A stretch of DNA of 64,000 nt from Youngiibacter multivorans (GCF_017873395.1 NZ_JAGGKC010000013.1:32511-96510), one strand, 5' to 3'; shown: positions 8,221 through 16,854, counted from the stretch's first letter. The notes: generated from the letters alone by a model not told the origin. Numbers and translations are program-made.

Positions 8221-8646
8221 TCACCTTATCCCTGAATCGAAGCTTACAACGACTTCGGTAAAGCTGCCCTTTATCACCTCAACCTCGACGGGCTTGAGGA
8301 ACGGAAGCTGCATGCCACCTGACTCAGATTCCAGCATATACCTTCCTTCCGGAACAAGAATCTGGAATAAACCGTCCTTGTCTGAGACTGCCTTTATCTT
8401 CTTACCGGTTGCAAGATTTCTCACAACGAATGCAGCATCAGGATATGGAATAGAATCTGGTTCACCTTGCTTTGAGACAGGACTGACAGGTCCGATGGTT
8501 ACCGTACCCATAATCCCTGTATCCTGGTCGGTTGGTGCTAAGCCGCACGAAGAAACCAGAATGAATAAAGCTGCAATAATGGTCAATGCGATATATTTCC
8601 AATGATTCCGCAATCTGCAGAGAATTCGTCCATTACTCCGATTCAT
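8221..8646 (-). CDS. Lipoprotein with carboxypeptidase-regulatory-like (Ig-like) domain
   Basis: A 141-residue predicted lipoprotein. The N-terminus is basic (MNRSNGRILCRLRNHWKY), followed by a hydrophobic helix and a lipobox-like VSSC, after which the mature protein begins GLAPT. The rest (GIMGTVTIGPV...YPDAAFVVRN...AVSDKDGLFQILVPEGRYML) has the pattern of a carboxypeptidase-regulatory or SdrB-like beta-sandwich. The start at 8646 avoids overlap with the upstream gene and has AAGG before it. It is the last gene of the run that begins with hypB. Function unknown, probably an extracytoplasmic surface protein. Confidence 0.65.
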   Translation of the reverse strand: MNRSNGRILCRLRNHWKYIALTIIAALFILVSSCGLAPTDQDTGIMGTVTIGPVSPVSKQGEPDSIPYPDAAFVVRNLATGKKIKAVSDKDGLFQILVPEGRYMLESESGGMQLPFLKPVEVEVIKGSFTEVVVSFDSGIR

Positions 8647-8665
8647 GTCACTACCTTCTTCTTGA

Positions 8666-9061
8666 TCAGCTATTCTTAGAGAACCTGGTGCCACACTTGG
8701 GACACTTTACCTCTACCCTACCCTTGCCTTTGGGAACCCTGACCAGCTGCTTGCATCCCGGACAGCTATATACTCTGTAGGTCTTGCTCAGTTTCATTAT
8801 CTGGATCTGATTGCTTATCTTACGAAGAAACCTGTCTCTCACCTGCATGTACTTAAGGTTCTGGGCTGAGCGCAGCCTTTGATTCTTTGAAAATATCCTT
8901 GAATATGAGTATATTATGATCATGAATCCAGCCAGGTTGATATATGGGTTTTTCGCAAAGCTTCCCACAAGCATTACCACAAAGCTGGCATATACCATCA
9001 TTTTTGATAGCTCGTCCACACCATATCGTCCCTGCATTAGTCTCCTAAGTCTTTCTTTCAT
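8666..9061 (-). CDS. Membrane protein with C-terminal zinc ribbon
   Basis: A protein of about 131 residues with two hydrophobic segments (SFVVMLVGSFA and LAGFMIIIYSY) near residues 24-55. A C-terminal zinc ribbon with CPGC and CPKC knuckles follows. The zinc ribbon probably faces the cytoplasm. I start at the ATG at 9061 because GGAAGG sits nine bases before it; the ATG three codons earlier directly abuts that site. It lies between the ferredoxin-type gene and the lipoprotein gene. No specific function can be assigned. Confidence 0.65.
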   Translation of the reverse strand: MKERLRRLMQGRYGVDELSKMMVYASFVVMLVGSFAKNPYINLAGFMIIIYSYSRIFSKNQRLRSAQNLKYMQVRDRFLRKISNQIQIMKLSKTYRVYSCPGCKQLVRVPKGKGRVEVKCPKCGTRFSKNS

Positions 9062-9157
9062 TTCCAGCATCCTTCCAACATTTAGTAGTTCTTTACAATA
9101 TCCTATTCTACATCTGTAACTTTAAAAATAGATTACAGCAATAATGGCAAGTCATCC

Positions 9158-10288
9158 TCATTCCTTAGGAGCAGACAGCCTGTCCACCTTTGACTTTACA
9201 AGCATCCTTACAAGCCTTCCATTCGAGAGCTTACCTCTGTCCTTGCCGAGCCTTATGAAGGTCTGTGTGATAGTCTTAGGGACGTATGGCTGCTCTCCTT
9301 CTGCTTTTCTCTTCAGGCTTATAGCCTTTACAGGGCATGTAGTTACACAGAGTCCGCAGCCTATGCACCTGTCCTCGTCAATTGAAGCTTTCCTCTCATT
9401 GATCACAACAGCATCCATCTGGCATCTTTTGATACAGATACCGCAGCCTATGCAGGGATCAATGTCTACTACAGCCATGAATGGCGATGATACGAGCCTT
9501 CCCGGTTTGGGCTGCTTCTTAAGGGTCTTCAGGACTCCACAGCAGCAGCCGCAGCAGGCACAGATGAACACGGCATCGCGCTCATTGCCTGGTGAAAGCA
9601 CAAGCCCAGCCTTATCTGCCTTTTTCAGGACCTCAAGGGCTTCTTCCATTGTAATGGCCCTGCCTCTTCCTATGCGCTGGTAGAAGTCTGCTCCCTGCCC
9701 GAAGGACAGGCAGGTCTCCTTGGGTTTTCCGCAGCCCTCGCCAATCATCTCCATTTCAGTCCTGCAGATGCATGGGGTAACTGTGAACTTTGTCTGAGCC
9801 CTTACCAGTTCCTCAGCCTTCTCATAGGACAATATCTCAGTGTCCCCTCCAACAGATCCTCCTACCGGAACTGTCCGAAGCTGAGGCGTCTTCTTCCAGG
9901 TCCTGGAATCAAGCAGATGAGGCGCATACTCCTCGAAGTAACCAATTAGCTCAAGGTCAAGCCTGCCTATCTGATATTCCCAGATGCCGACAACGAACTG
10001 TGAAGCCATGTATCTCGGAGGCTGACCTTCCTTTCGTGTTCCGTAGATCAGCCCCTTCTTCTCCATCTCATCAAGCCTTTCTCCAGCCTCATCAACAGGT
10101 ATTCCCATCCTCCAGGCTACAACCCTCGGCTCTTCCTCGATTATGCTTAGTGCCAGGGCCATTTCTGCATCCTCTGGTGTAAAGAGTTTCTTTAGTATCT
10201 TGATCTCAACTCCTGACTCAGTCTCCGGAAACCCGCCAGGCAGGTCATCCAGATGCTTTGCCAGCCTTCTGTACAATTCATCGTTCAT
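9158..10288 (-). CDS. 4Fe-4S ferredoxin protein with N-terminal winged-helix-like domain
   Basis: A 376-residue iron-sulfur protein. The N-terminal ~110 residues include a helix-rich segment (EEEPRVVAWRMGIPVDEAGERLDEMEKKGLI) resembling a winged-helix domain. A Cys-rich centre follows (CICRTEMEMIGEGC...C, then CACCGCCCG). Two classical ferredoxin motifs close it (CIGCGICIKRC and CIGCGLCVTTC), able to bind two [4Fe-4S] clusters. This architecture occurs in clostridial and deltaproteobacterial electron-transfer proteins of unknown partner. The ATG has GGGGTG upstream. It lies 26 bases downstream of hypA, so it likely shares a transcript with hypBA. Confidence 0.82.
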   Translation of the reverse strand: MNDELYRRLAKHLDDLPGGFPETESGVEIKILKKLFTPEDAEMALALSIIEEEPRVVAWRMGIPVDEAGERLDEMEKKGLIYGTRKEGQPPRYMASQFVVGIWEYQIGRLDLELIGYFEEYAPHLLDSRTWKKTPQLRTVPVGGSVGGDTEILSYEKAEELVRAQTKFTVTPCICRTEMEMIGEGCGKPKETCLSFGQGADFYQRIGRGRAITMEEALEVLKKADKAGLVLSPGNERDAVFICACCGCCCGVLKTLKKQPKPGRLVSSPFMAVVDIDPCIGCGICIKRCQMDAVVINERKASIDEDRCIGCGLCVTTCPVKAISLKRKAEGEQPYVPKTITQTFIRLGKDRGKLSNGRLVRMLVKSKVDRLSAPKE

Positions 10289-10314
10289 TTAGCACCCCAA
10301 AAAAATTATTGTCC

Positions 10315-10665
10315 TCATATTATGGCTATCCTCACTACCTCAAGCTCAGCTCCTGAATATAGTGATACGTCTGTACCATGGCATCTTGGGCAGGCAGTCT
10401 TTTCCTTCGTTCTCCAGTCGAAGTTGAAAATTTCACCACAGTCGCTGCAGCTTGCAGCTGCGGGGACCCGGATGAATCTTATCTTCGCACCTTCTGCGAT
10501 CGTTCCTTTGCTTATGTAGTCCCAGTACTTCTGGGTGATTTCCTCGACGAAATCCCTCATTTCGCCTACCTTAAGGTAGACAGCATCAATCCTTACCGCC
10601 CTATTTTCTTCAGCAGCCTTCATGGCCTGGGCAAATATCCTGTGTGTAAGCGGGAGCTCATGCAT
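10315..10665 (-). CDS. hypA: Hydrogenase/urease nickel metallochaperone HypA
   Basis: HypA delivers nickel to [NiFe]-hydrogenase together with HypB, and in some bacteria to urease. The 116-residue protein begins MHELPLTH, with His2 and Glu3 of the nickel site, and has the structural zinc site as CSDC and CPRC knuckles near residues 73-95. GGGGAC lies before the ATG. It follows hypB with an 18-base gap. No hydrogenase structural gene or other hyp gene is in this window, so the client is elsewhere or different. Confidence 0.92.
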   Translation of the reverse strand: MHELPLTHRIFAQAMKAAEENRAVRIDAVYLKVGEMRDFVEEITQKYWDYISKGTIAEGAKIRFIRVPAAASCSDCGEIFNFDWRTKEKTACPRCHGTDVSLYSGAELEVVRIAII

Positions 10666-10683
10666 CTTCAGGTCCCCTTCTGA

Positions 10684-11367
10684 TCATAGTTTGCCTGTCT
10701 TAAGTCTATATGCTTCTATCTTCTCTTCAAGGTAACCGCACCATCCATCTAGTCCTTGTCCGGTCCTTGCAGAAACCCTGAACACCCTCATTTCTGGATT
10801 AAGCACCCTGACCCTTGATTCAAGTGCTTCGAAATCAAAGTCGAAATACTCGACAGCATCCACCTTGTTGACAAGCAGGACATCACATACCCTGAACATG
10901 TTAGGATACTTGAGTATCTTGTCATCACCCTCTGGAACACTGAGTATCATGGCCTTCAGGCTCTCACCGATGTCAAATTCGGCTGGACACACAAGGTTTC
11001 CTATATTCTCAACGAATATCACATCAAAATCACTGACTGCCATTGTATCAAGTGCGGAGCTGACCATGGAAGCATCGAGGTGGCAGTCTCCACCGGTTCT
11101 CAGCTGCACTGCAAATCCGCCTTCACTGACTATCTTCTCGGAGTCTACCATTGAATCGATATCCCCTTCAATTACCCCTATCCTGTACCTGTCCCCGAGT
11201 CTTTTCATCGTTTCAACGATTATGCTCGTCTTGCCGGAGCCTGGAGATGACATGAGGTTCAGCATGAATACCCTGTCATTTCCAAGCCTTTCCCTTACCT
11301 TTTCTGCCTCATCACCATTTACCGAAAGGATCGTATCCCTTATATCTATCAGTCTTATCTCGTCCAT
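10684..11367 (-). CDS. hypB: Hydrogenase nickel incorporation GTPase HypB
   Basis: A SIMIBI-class GTPase that works with HypA in nickel insertion. The Walker A motif SSPGSGKTS is near residues 40-48, followed by EGDIDS and the Cys/His metal site region GGDCHLD. NKVDAVEYFDFD provides the base-recognition NKxD. The His-rich nickel-storage N-terminus seen in some relatives is missing, so this is the short form (227 residues). The start at 11367 has GGAGG with good spacing; an upstream in-frame ATG lacks one. It heads the run hypB-hypA-ferredoxin. Confidence 0.92.
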   Translation of the reverse strand: MDEIRLIDIRDTILSVNGDEAEKVRERLGNDRVFMLNLMSSPGSGKTSIIVETMKRLGDRYRIGVIEGDIDSMVDSEKIVSEGGFAVQLRTGGDCHLDASMVSSALDTMAVSDFDVIFVENIGNLVCPAEFDIGESLKAMILSVPEGDDKILKYPNMFRVCDVLLVNKVDAVEYFDFDFEALESRVRVLNPEMRVFRVSARTGQGLDGWCGYLEEKIEAYRLKTGKL

Positions 11368-11422
11368 TGCCTTCCTCCATAAACCTGTCTCATTAATATA
11401 TGATACCATGTAAGACATCAGG

Positions 11423-11446
11423 CCGCCGGAATAATCCGGCGGCCCT
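11423..11446. terminator. GC-rich hairpin between uspA-like gene and hypB
   Basis: GGCCGCCGGA and TCCGGCGGCC form a perfect 10-bp stem around ATAA. A T-run (CTTTTTTAT) follows on the plus strand, whereas the minus strand has no clean T-run after it. It lies between the stress-protein gene and hypB and most likely ends the stress-protein transcript. Confidence 0.6.
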
Positions 11447-11492
11447 CATCACTTTTTTATCCTGTATTAATCTTTGATTTCTTCTGGCACAG

Positions 11493-11918
11493 CTACTTTA
11501 CTACAAGTACAGGGCAAGGTGCGTTCGATACGACTCTCTGAGTTACGCTTCCCATTATGGCTCCGGCCCATGGTCCATGTCCCTTGGTCCCCATTACTAT
11601 AAGGTCTGCACCCTTCTTTGCTTCCTCCACTACTGCCTGAGACGGGTAACCGTGCACAATCTTGGTTTCGATCTTAACCTCACCAGCTTCAATACCCTTC
11701 ATTGTGTCTTCCATGACCGTCTTGCTGAGCGCCTCGTACTCCATACTCGTCATGTCGATACCCACTGTTACCTCGCTAGCTATCATGTTAGGGTGCTTCA
11801 TTATTACATGAAGCAGTTCAATCTCTGACCCGAACTGTTTGGCAATCTCCAGTGCTGCTGCAAGTGCATGTCTTGAATACTCGGATCCATCTGTTGCTAC
11901 AAGTATCTTCTTGAACAT
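11493..11918 (-). CDS. Universal stress protein (UspA family)
   Basis: A 141-residue single-domain Usp, beginning FKKILVATDGSEYSRHAL and ending with the ATP-binding pattern GTKGHGPWAGAIMGSVTQ (G-x2-G-x9-G-S), so it probably binds ATP and forms dimers. Such proteins accumulate during starvation or other stresses. The start at 11918 is preceded by AAGGAGG; longer readings run back through the structured leader and are not coding. A 155-base leader with an attenuator-like structure precedes it. Confidence 0.92.
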   Translation of the reverse strand: MFKKILVATDGSEYSRHALAAALEIAKQFGSEIELLHVIMKHPNMIASEVTVGIDMTSMEYEALSKTVMEDTMKGIEAGEVKIETKIVHGYPSQAVVEEAKKGADLIVMGTKGHGPWAGAIMGSVTQRVVSNAPCPVLVVK

Positions 11919-11991
11919 GATGCCTACCTCCTTCCTTATACCGGAAGCACCACATGCTGAATTCGCTTTAACTAGATATAAATAAAACAAA

Positions 11992-12054
11992 CCGACCCCG
12001 CATGAGGCCGGTACAGTGCCTAGTATGTTGGAACGCATATCGGCGCCACCGGCG
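11992..12054 (-). promoter_or_regulatory. Attenuator-like leader of the stress-protein gene
   Basis: Within the transcribed leader, CCGGCCTC and GGGGTCGG (11992-12011) form an 8-bp stem followed by TTTGTTTTATT, which is a rho-independent terminator placed before the gene. Upstream, GCGCC-GGT-GGCGC forms its own hairpin (12042-12054), and its GCCGGT (12048-12053) can instead pair with ACCGGC (12007-12012) in the terminator stem. Three mutually exclusive helices are what a riboswitch or attenuator needs. I do not recognise a known aptamer. Confidence 0.5.
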
Positions 12055-12079
12055 CAAAGCTTCCATGTTTCTTACAATT

Positions 12080-12088
12080 ATTATATCA
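12080..12088 (-). promoter_or_regulatory. Extended -10 promoter of the stress-protein gene
   Basis: TGATATAAT on the minus strand is a perfect extended -10 element. The -35 region is weak. Transcription would start near 12073, about 155 bases before the start codon. Confidence 0.55.
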
Positions 12089-12347
12089 CACACCCCTGTG
12101 AACTTCTTGAACAATTCCGGTCTTTTCTTTGAATATCAAAGGATTTTTCTTGTTGCCATTCATTAGTCATAGAATAAGTAGGAACCTGAGATATGCAAAA
12201 TCAGCTGCATGTAGAAACCTATTTTTGAAATATCTATTCAGCTTAGTTCTGGATATTGCATGTTGGCCTCTAGAATGATATTGTTTATGAATAGCCGGAC
12301 TGAAATCGATTTAGCCGGTATTTAATGAAATTGACTAAGGAGTCATT

Positions 12348-13274
12348 ATGAAGATAAAAATTATGGCCGACTCGACCTGCGACCTGTCAGATGAGATTCT
12401 TGAAAAATACGATATATCCATTGCCCCGCTTGTTGTTACTATTGACGGCAAGGAATATCGAGACAGGATAGATATCACTGCAGATGAATTTTATTCAAGG
12501 CTTGCAACCTATGCAAACCCACCGACAACCTCCATGCCGACCCCCGAATATTATATGGACTGCTTCAGCAAGGCAGAGGAAGCCGGGCATGATGAGATAC
12601 TCTGCATCTGCATGTCCAGCGGCACAAGCGGATCCTATCAGGGTGCGGTTCTTTCAAAGGACCTTTATTTTGAGAATCATCCTGAATCCAAAGTAAGGAT
12701 AGAGATCATAGATTCAGTGTCAATGAGCCATGGAAGCGGCTGGCTTTTGATCAAATGCGCAAAGCTCAGAGAAATCGGATACAGTTTCGACGAGCTTGTA
12801 GAGTACTGTGAACATGTAAAGTATAGGATAAAGCACTTCTTGTCTGTCGAAGACCTTGAGAACCTTATTAGGAGCGGCAGGATTTCCGGAACAGGGGCTA
12901 TCATCGGGAAAATGCTTGGAATTCAGCCAATAATGTCCATGAAGAACACAAAAGGCGCAGTGATAGCAAAGAAGCGAGGCCTGAAGCAGGTGCTTAACTT
13001 CTACGTACAGGAGTTCATTGAGCGTGTAGATTACGATGAGACAGATTTTGTGATAATCGGCTATACATCAGACATCCACAGGGCTGAGAATCTGAAGAAC
13101 CTTTTTCTTGCAAAGACCAATTTCACAGGCGATGTTTATATTATGCAAATGGGAGTTGCAGTAGGTACTCATGTAGGACTTGGAGGGTTATCCATGTTCT
13201 TCCTTGAAAAACCCCATACTGACTTCGCACAGCATATCAAGGAAAAACTGACAAGAAGGATAAGTAATCAGTAA
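12348..13274 (+). CDS. DegV family fatty-acid-binding protein
   Basis: DegV (FakB-type) proteins bind a fatty acid and present it to the kinase FakA for phosphorylation and membrane lipid synthesis. The 308-residue protein begins with the family pattern MADSTCDLSDEIL, continues with DRIDITADEFY and PPTTSMPTPEYY, and has SSGTSGSYQ near residue 89, the lipid/phosphate loop region. SVEDLENLIRSGRISG near residue 165 is also typical. AAGGAG precedes the ATG. It is a single gene bounded by a terminator; no fakA is nearby. Confidence 0.93.
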   Translation: MKIKIMADSTCDLSDEILEKYDISIAPLVVTIDGKEYRDRIDITADEFYSRLATYANPPTTSMPTPEYYMDCFSKAEEAGHDEILCICMSSGTSGSYQGAVLSKDLYFENHPESKVRIEIIDSVSMSHGSGWLLIKCAKLREIGYSFDELVEYCEHVKYRIKHFLSVEDLENLIRSGRISGTGAIIGKMLGIQPIMSMKNTKGAVIAKKRGLKQVLNFYVQEFIERVDYDETDFVIIGYTSDIHRAENLKNLFLAKTNFTGDVYIMQMGVAVGTHVGLGGLSMFFLEKPHTDFAQHIKEKLTRRISNQ

Positions 13275-13290
13275 AAACAACCTGATAGAA

Positions 13291-13316
13291 GCGGCCAGGA
13301 GATATCTCCCGGCCGC
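13291..13316. terminator. Bidirectional terminator between degV and branching-enzyme genes
   Basis: GCGGCC and GGCCGC arms enclose GGAGATATCTCC, giving a long hairpin followed by TTTCCACTTT on the plus strand. It separates two convergent genes. Confidence 0.85.
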
Positions 13317-13363
13317 TTTCCACTTTCAGTGCATTTCAGTTGAGCATACTCGCGATTCTTTGA

Positions 13364-15388
13364 TTATCTTACCCTCTTCAGAAGCATTCCTGTCCTGCTT
13401 GGTGAATATACAGTTATTCCGGTATATTCAGGATTTACCTTAAGCTTATGGCTTTCAAATGTCACATCATGGGATATCCTTCCCTGTCCGCCGAAAAGCT
13501 GTTCATCGGTATCCAGGATTACCTTCCATGATGAGTCCTCATGTATTGGAAGCTCGTATTCAGTATAGGAATCCGTGGGGTGGAAGTTGAAAATGAATAT
13601 ATGGTCATCCTTCCTGAACGAGATCACCTTCTTGAGATTATCAATGTCAAGTGGCTGCGGGACTCCACCCATAAGGCCTTCGCCTGACATCATATGGATC
13701 ATGGCGATATCGAACTGGTTAAGGTCAAAGTACCTGAGATACTCGCTGTCAGCGAGGTTCCACTGCCTTCTGCAGTGTTTGAAGCTCCAGCCGTTTCCTT
13801 CCCTTGGGAAATCTATCCATTCGGGATGACCGAACTCATTCCCCATGAAGTTAAGGTAACCCTCAGAACCTAGTGATATGGTTATGAGCCTTGCCATCTT
13901 ATGGAGGGCTATGGCCCTGTCAATTGCCAGGTTCTGGCTGCTCTTGTTCATGTTCCAGTACATTTCCTTGTCAGCCATCCTGAATATGAGAGTCTTGTCT
14001 CCTACAAGTGCCTGGTCATGTGACTCAACATACCCTACTCTCTTCTCCATGTATCTGGTGGTTGAAAGCTCATGGAACATAGAGCTCATGTCCCAGTCAT
14101 CATCCTTCATTTTAAGTGTCTTAACCCAGAAGTCAGGCATTCCCATGGCAAGCCTGTAATCAAAGCCTATGCCGCCATATTCAATAGGCAGGCACATGCC
14201 AGGCATACCGCTCATGTCCTCAGCTATGCTCAGGGCATCCGGCCTCATCTCCCTTATCAGCTCATTTGCGAACTGCAGGTATGTCAGGGCATCAAGGTCA
14301 GTGTTCATGCTGAAATACTTGTCATAGCTGTCGAAGGCTGTTCCAAGACCATGGTCGTTGTATATCATGGAGGTGACGCCGTCGAACCTGAAACCGTCGA
14401 AATGGTACTCCTCCATCCAGAACTTGATGTTTGAAAGAAGGAAGTGTATGACCTCGTGCTTGCCGTAGTTGAACAGCTTCGAATCCCATGTGCTGTGAGT
14501 GCCTCTGGCACCTTCATGGAAGAACTGCTGGACCGTGCCGTCGAATTCGTTTATGCCTTCAGATATGTTCTTCACGGCATGTGACTGCACGATATCCATG
14601 AGGACGGTCAAGCCTATCTCATGTGCCTTGTTGATCATGGACTTCAGCTCTTCCGGAATACCGAACCATGACGATGCTGCGAAGTAGTTGGAGACATGGT
14701 ATCCGAATGAAGCATAGTAAGGATGCTCCATGATGGCCATGATCTGTATGGTATTGTATCCGAGCTTCTTTACCCTCGGAAGCAGATTATCCTCGAACTC
14801 CTTGTAGGTTCCGATTCCCTCACGCTCCTGGGCCATACCGATGTGGGTCTCGTAGATGAACGGAGGTTTGTTCCTGTCTATCTTGAAATCACCGTCTGTC
14901 CAGTTGAATTGCTCTTTCGGGTCCCATATCATCCCGCTGAAGTCATTAGTCTTCTTGTTCTGTATAACCCTTTTGATATACAGTGGAATCCTGTCCCTCA
15001 TTACTCCATTATGGTGAACATTTACCTTGACCAGTGATCCGTGCTGAAGTGAATCAGTCCCGGGCAGGAATATCTCCCACACTCCGCCTTCCTTCTTCTC
15101 CAGAGGGTGTGAGCCTCTGTTCCAGCCGTTGAAGTCACCTATGAGGTAAAGGGCTTCGGCAGCAGGCGCCCATTCCCTGTAGTACCAGCCATCCTGTGTC
15201 TTGTGGAATCCAAAGAAATGGTGGCCGTTGGCGAAGTCATTGAAGGTCTTCCCATCTCCAAGCAGAGCCTTTTTAACCTCCCTGTACCTGCTCATCCTTA
15301 GGTCTATGTCACTCTTGTGCGATGAAAGCCATGGGTCAATTTCCAGTATCTTCAGAACTTCTTCATTGCCAAATGTCTTGTCCTTCAT
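13364..15388 (-). CDS. glgB: 1,4-alpha-glucan branching enzyme, eukaryotic-like GH13 type
   Basis: Forms alpha-1,6 branches in glycogen. After an N-terminal CBM48-like domain (HHFFGFHKTQDGWYYREWAPAAEALYLIGDFNGW) comes a GH13 barrel. The catalytic residues lie in FDGFRFDGVTSM (nucleophile Asp), AEDMSGMPG (acid Glu) and YVESHDQALVGDKT (stabilising Asp). These three stretches match the eukaryotic GBE1-type enzyme more than the usual bacterial GlgB. Length after start correction is 674 residues. The ATG at 15388 has AGGAGG upstream. No other glycogen gene is near. Confidence 0.9.
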   Translation of the reverse strand: MKDKTFGNEEVLKILEIDPWLSSHKSDIDLRMSRYREVKKALLGDGKTFNDFANGHHFFGFHKTQDGWYYREWAPAAEALYLIGDFNGWNRGSHPLEKKEGGVWEIFLPGTDSLQHGSLVKVNVHHNGVMRDRIPLYIKRVIQNKKTNDFSGMIWDPKEQFNWTDGDFKIDRNKPPFIYETHIGMAQEREGIGTYKEFEDNLLPRVKKLGYNTIQIMAIMEHPYYASFGYHVSNYFAASSWFGIPEELKSMINKAHEIGLTVLMDIVQSHAVKNISEGINEFDGTVQQFFHEGARGTHSTWDSKLFNYGKHEVIHFLLSNIKFWMEEYHFDGFRFDGVTSMIYNDHGLGTAFDSYDKYFSMNTDLDALTYLQFANELIREMRPDALSIAEDMSGMPGMCLPIEYGGIGFDYRLAMGMPDFWVKTLKMKDDDWDMSSMFHELSTTRYMEKRVGYVESHDQALVGDKTLIFRMADKEMYWNMNKSSQNLAIDRAIALHKMARLITISLGSEGYLNFMGNEFGHPEWIDFPREGNGWSFKHCRRQWNLADSEYLRYFDLNQFDIAMIHMMSGEGLMGGVPQPLDIDNLKKVISFRKDDHIFIFNFHPTDSYTEYELPIHEDSSWKVILDTDEQLFGGQGRISHDVTFESHKLKVNPEYTGITVYSPSRTGMLLKRVR

Positions 15389-15425
15389 ATGTACCTCCTG
15401 TGTTTTCATATTTTCCATATCATTC

Positions 15426-16037
15426 CTATTTAATGCCCTTCAAGTGCCTGTCATGGAGCCTGCTGAAGAAAGTGAGAGCCACAATCGAACCTATAAGAGC
15501 CATAAGCATATCCCATTGTGAGTCCCAGGGTGAGCCCTGCATTCCCATGACCACATCTACCGGAAGTCCCAGCAGATATGATGAGAAGAGCTCCAGAAGT
15601 TCGTAGAGTGCGCTCATCCCAAGACACATGGAAACTATAATGAATGAAAGCATCTTTCCCCGTCTGACATGGTTTCCTCGTATCAGGATCTCCCTCGCCA
15701 TGAGTGCCGGCCCGAAGCCCTGAAAGAAATGGCCTACCCTGTCATAATAGTTTCTGGAAAGGCCAAGCTGAATCTTGATCGTTTCAAATAGCGGATTCCT
15801 TGAATATGTGTAGTGGGCTCCGATGAGTATTACAGTCATATGGATCAGCACCACAGCATAGATGAATCTGGTGAACCTGAACCTCTTGTAGGTGAGGACG
15901 AGTACAAGCACCACCAGCAGCGCAGCAAGCGACTGCATCAGCCATACGAGCTGGCCGTAAGGTTTCCATCCAGACCATAGGACAACGCCAAGGTACAGTG
16001 CAAGCAGAATCAGGTTATACCTGTCATCCCTGTTCAT
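15426..16037 (-). CDS. YjdF-like inner membrane protein (DUF2238)
   Basis: An integral membrane protein of about 203 residues with at least five hydrophobic segments. Patterns such as HYTYSRNPLF, NYYDRVGHFFQGFGPALMARE and SPWDSQWDMLMALIGS are characteristic of the YjdF/DUF2238 family, whose function is unknown. The conserved Asp, His and Trp residues suggest a membrane enzyme or transporter. GGAGGTGG precedes the ATG at 16037. It lies 37 bases upstream of the branching enzyme gene in the same direction, though a functional link is not obvious. Confidence 0.85.
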   Translation of the reverse strand: MNRDDRYNLILLALYLGVVLWSGWKPYGQLVWLMQSLAALLVVLVLVLTYKRFRFTRFIYAVVLIHMTVILIGAHYTYSRNPLFETIKIQLGLSRNYYDRVGHFFQGFGPALMAREILIRGNHVRRGKMLSFIIVSMCLGMSALYELLELFSSYLLGLPVDVVMGMQGSPWDSQWDMLMALIGSIVALTFFSRLHDRHLKGIK

Positions 16038-16074
16038 CACACCCACCTCCGAAGAATTAATGTCTTAAAACGGC

Positions 16075-16854
16075 CTATCCGAACATATAGCCTGTCATGG
16101 ATATCGATCCCATGGTGCAGGATTCATTGAAGATTCTTATCCTGTCATCCATACTTGAAGCTCCAAGCACATAAAGAAGAGGCAAGAAGTGCTCAGGTGT
16201 CCTGAATGAAAGTTCCTGGGACTTGCCTGCGCTCCTGTAGTCAATGACCGGCCTGTGGTCTCCCTCAAGTATCCTGTCCCTTATGTATCCGTCAAACTCC
16301 ACAGCCCAACTCTGGCCGCCTTCCATGTCCCAGCTGATCCTGCCAAGGTTGTGGACAATATTTCCTGAACCGAATATCATAACGCCCTCATCCCTGAGTT
16401 TAGTCAGCATTTTCCCAATTTCATAATGCCTCTCGGGACTCGAATCAGCATCTATGCTGAGCTGTACAACAGGAATATCAGCCTCAGGGTACATCTTACA
16501 GAGCACTGACCAGGTACCGTGGTCGATTCCCCAGCTGTTGTCAACACTGACACCACTTCCAAGGAGATCGAGGATCCTTCCAGAAAGCACCTTTGAACCC
16601 CTGGCCTCATACTTTAGCCTGTAGAGTTCATCAGGGAATCCATACATGTCGTATATCTGTTTCGGTTTCTCTGAATCATTGACCCATGTGCCATGTGTGT
16701 ACCAGTGCGCTGACACGGATAGTATAAGTTCAGGCCTTTCAATCTCCCTGCCGAGCTTCTCCCAGGTCGATGTGTACTCATTGTCAAGTATCGCGTTCAT
16801 CGGAGATCCGTGTCCTGCAAATATTGCAGGCATTCTTCTAAGCTTAGTTTCCAT
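16075..16854 (-). CDS. Class III extradiol dioxygenase (YgiD/DODA-like)
   Basis: A LigB-family, non-haem iron or zinc dioxygenase similar to 4,5-DOPA dioxygenase. Candidate metal and acid/base residues are His15 in FAGHGSPMNA, His in SVSAHWYTHG near 52, and His in WGIDHGTWSVL and GSGNIVHNLG. All appear conserved, and the 259-residue length is right. The start at 16854 has AAGGA ten bases upstream; the longer reading enters the divergent intergenic region. The gene is divergent from the ankyrin-protein gene. The physiological substrate is unknown. Confidence 0.88.
   Translation of the reverse strand: METKLRRMPAIFAGHGSPMNAILDNEYTSTWEKLGREIERPELILSVSAHWYTHGTWVNDSEKPKQIYDMYGFPDELYRLKYEARGSKVLSGRILDLLGSGVSVDNSWGIDHGTWSVLCKMYPEADIPVVQLSIDADSSPERHYEIGKMLTKLRDEGVMIFGSGNIVHNLGRISWDMEGGQSWAVEFDGYIRDRILEGDHRPVIDYRSAGKSQELSFRTPEHFLPLLYVLGASSMDDRIRIFNESCTMGSISMTGYMFG

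Noticed and set aside
11919..12038. Longer N-terminus for the universal stress protein
   Set aside because: The extension translates the terminator and hairpin of the leader, while the internal ATG has a perfect AAGGAGG and begins the conserved Usp domain.
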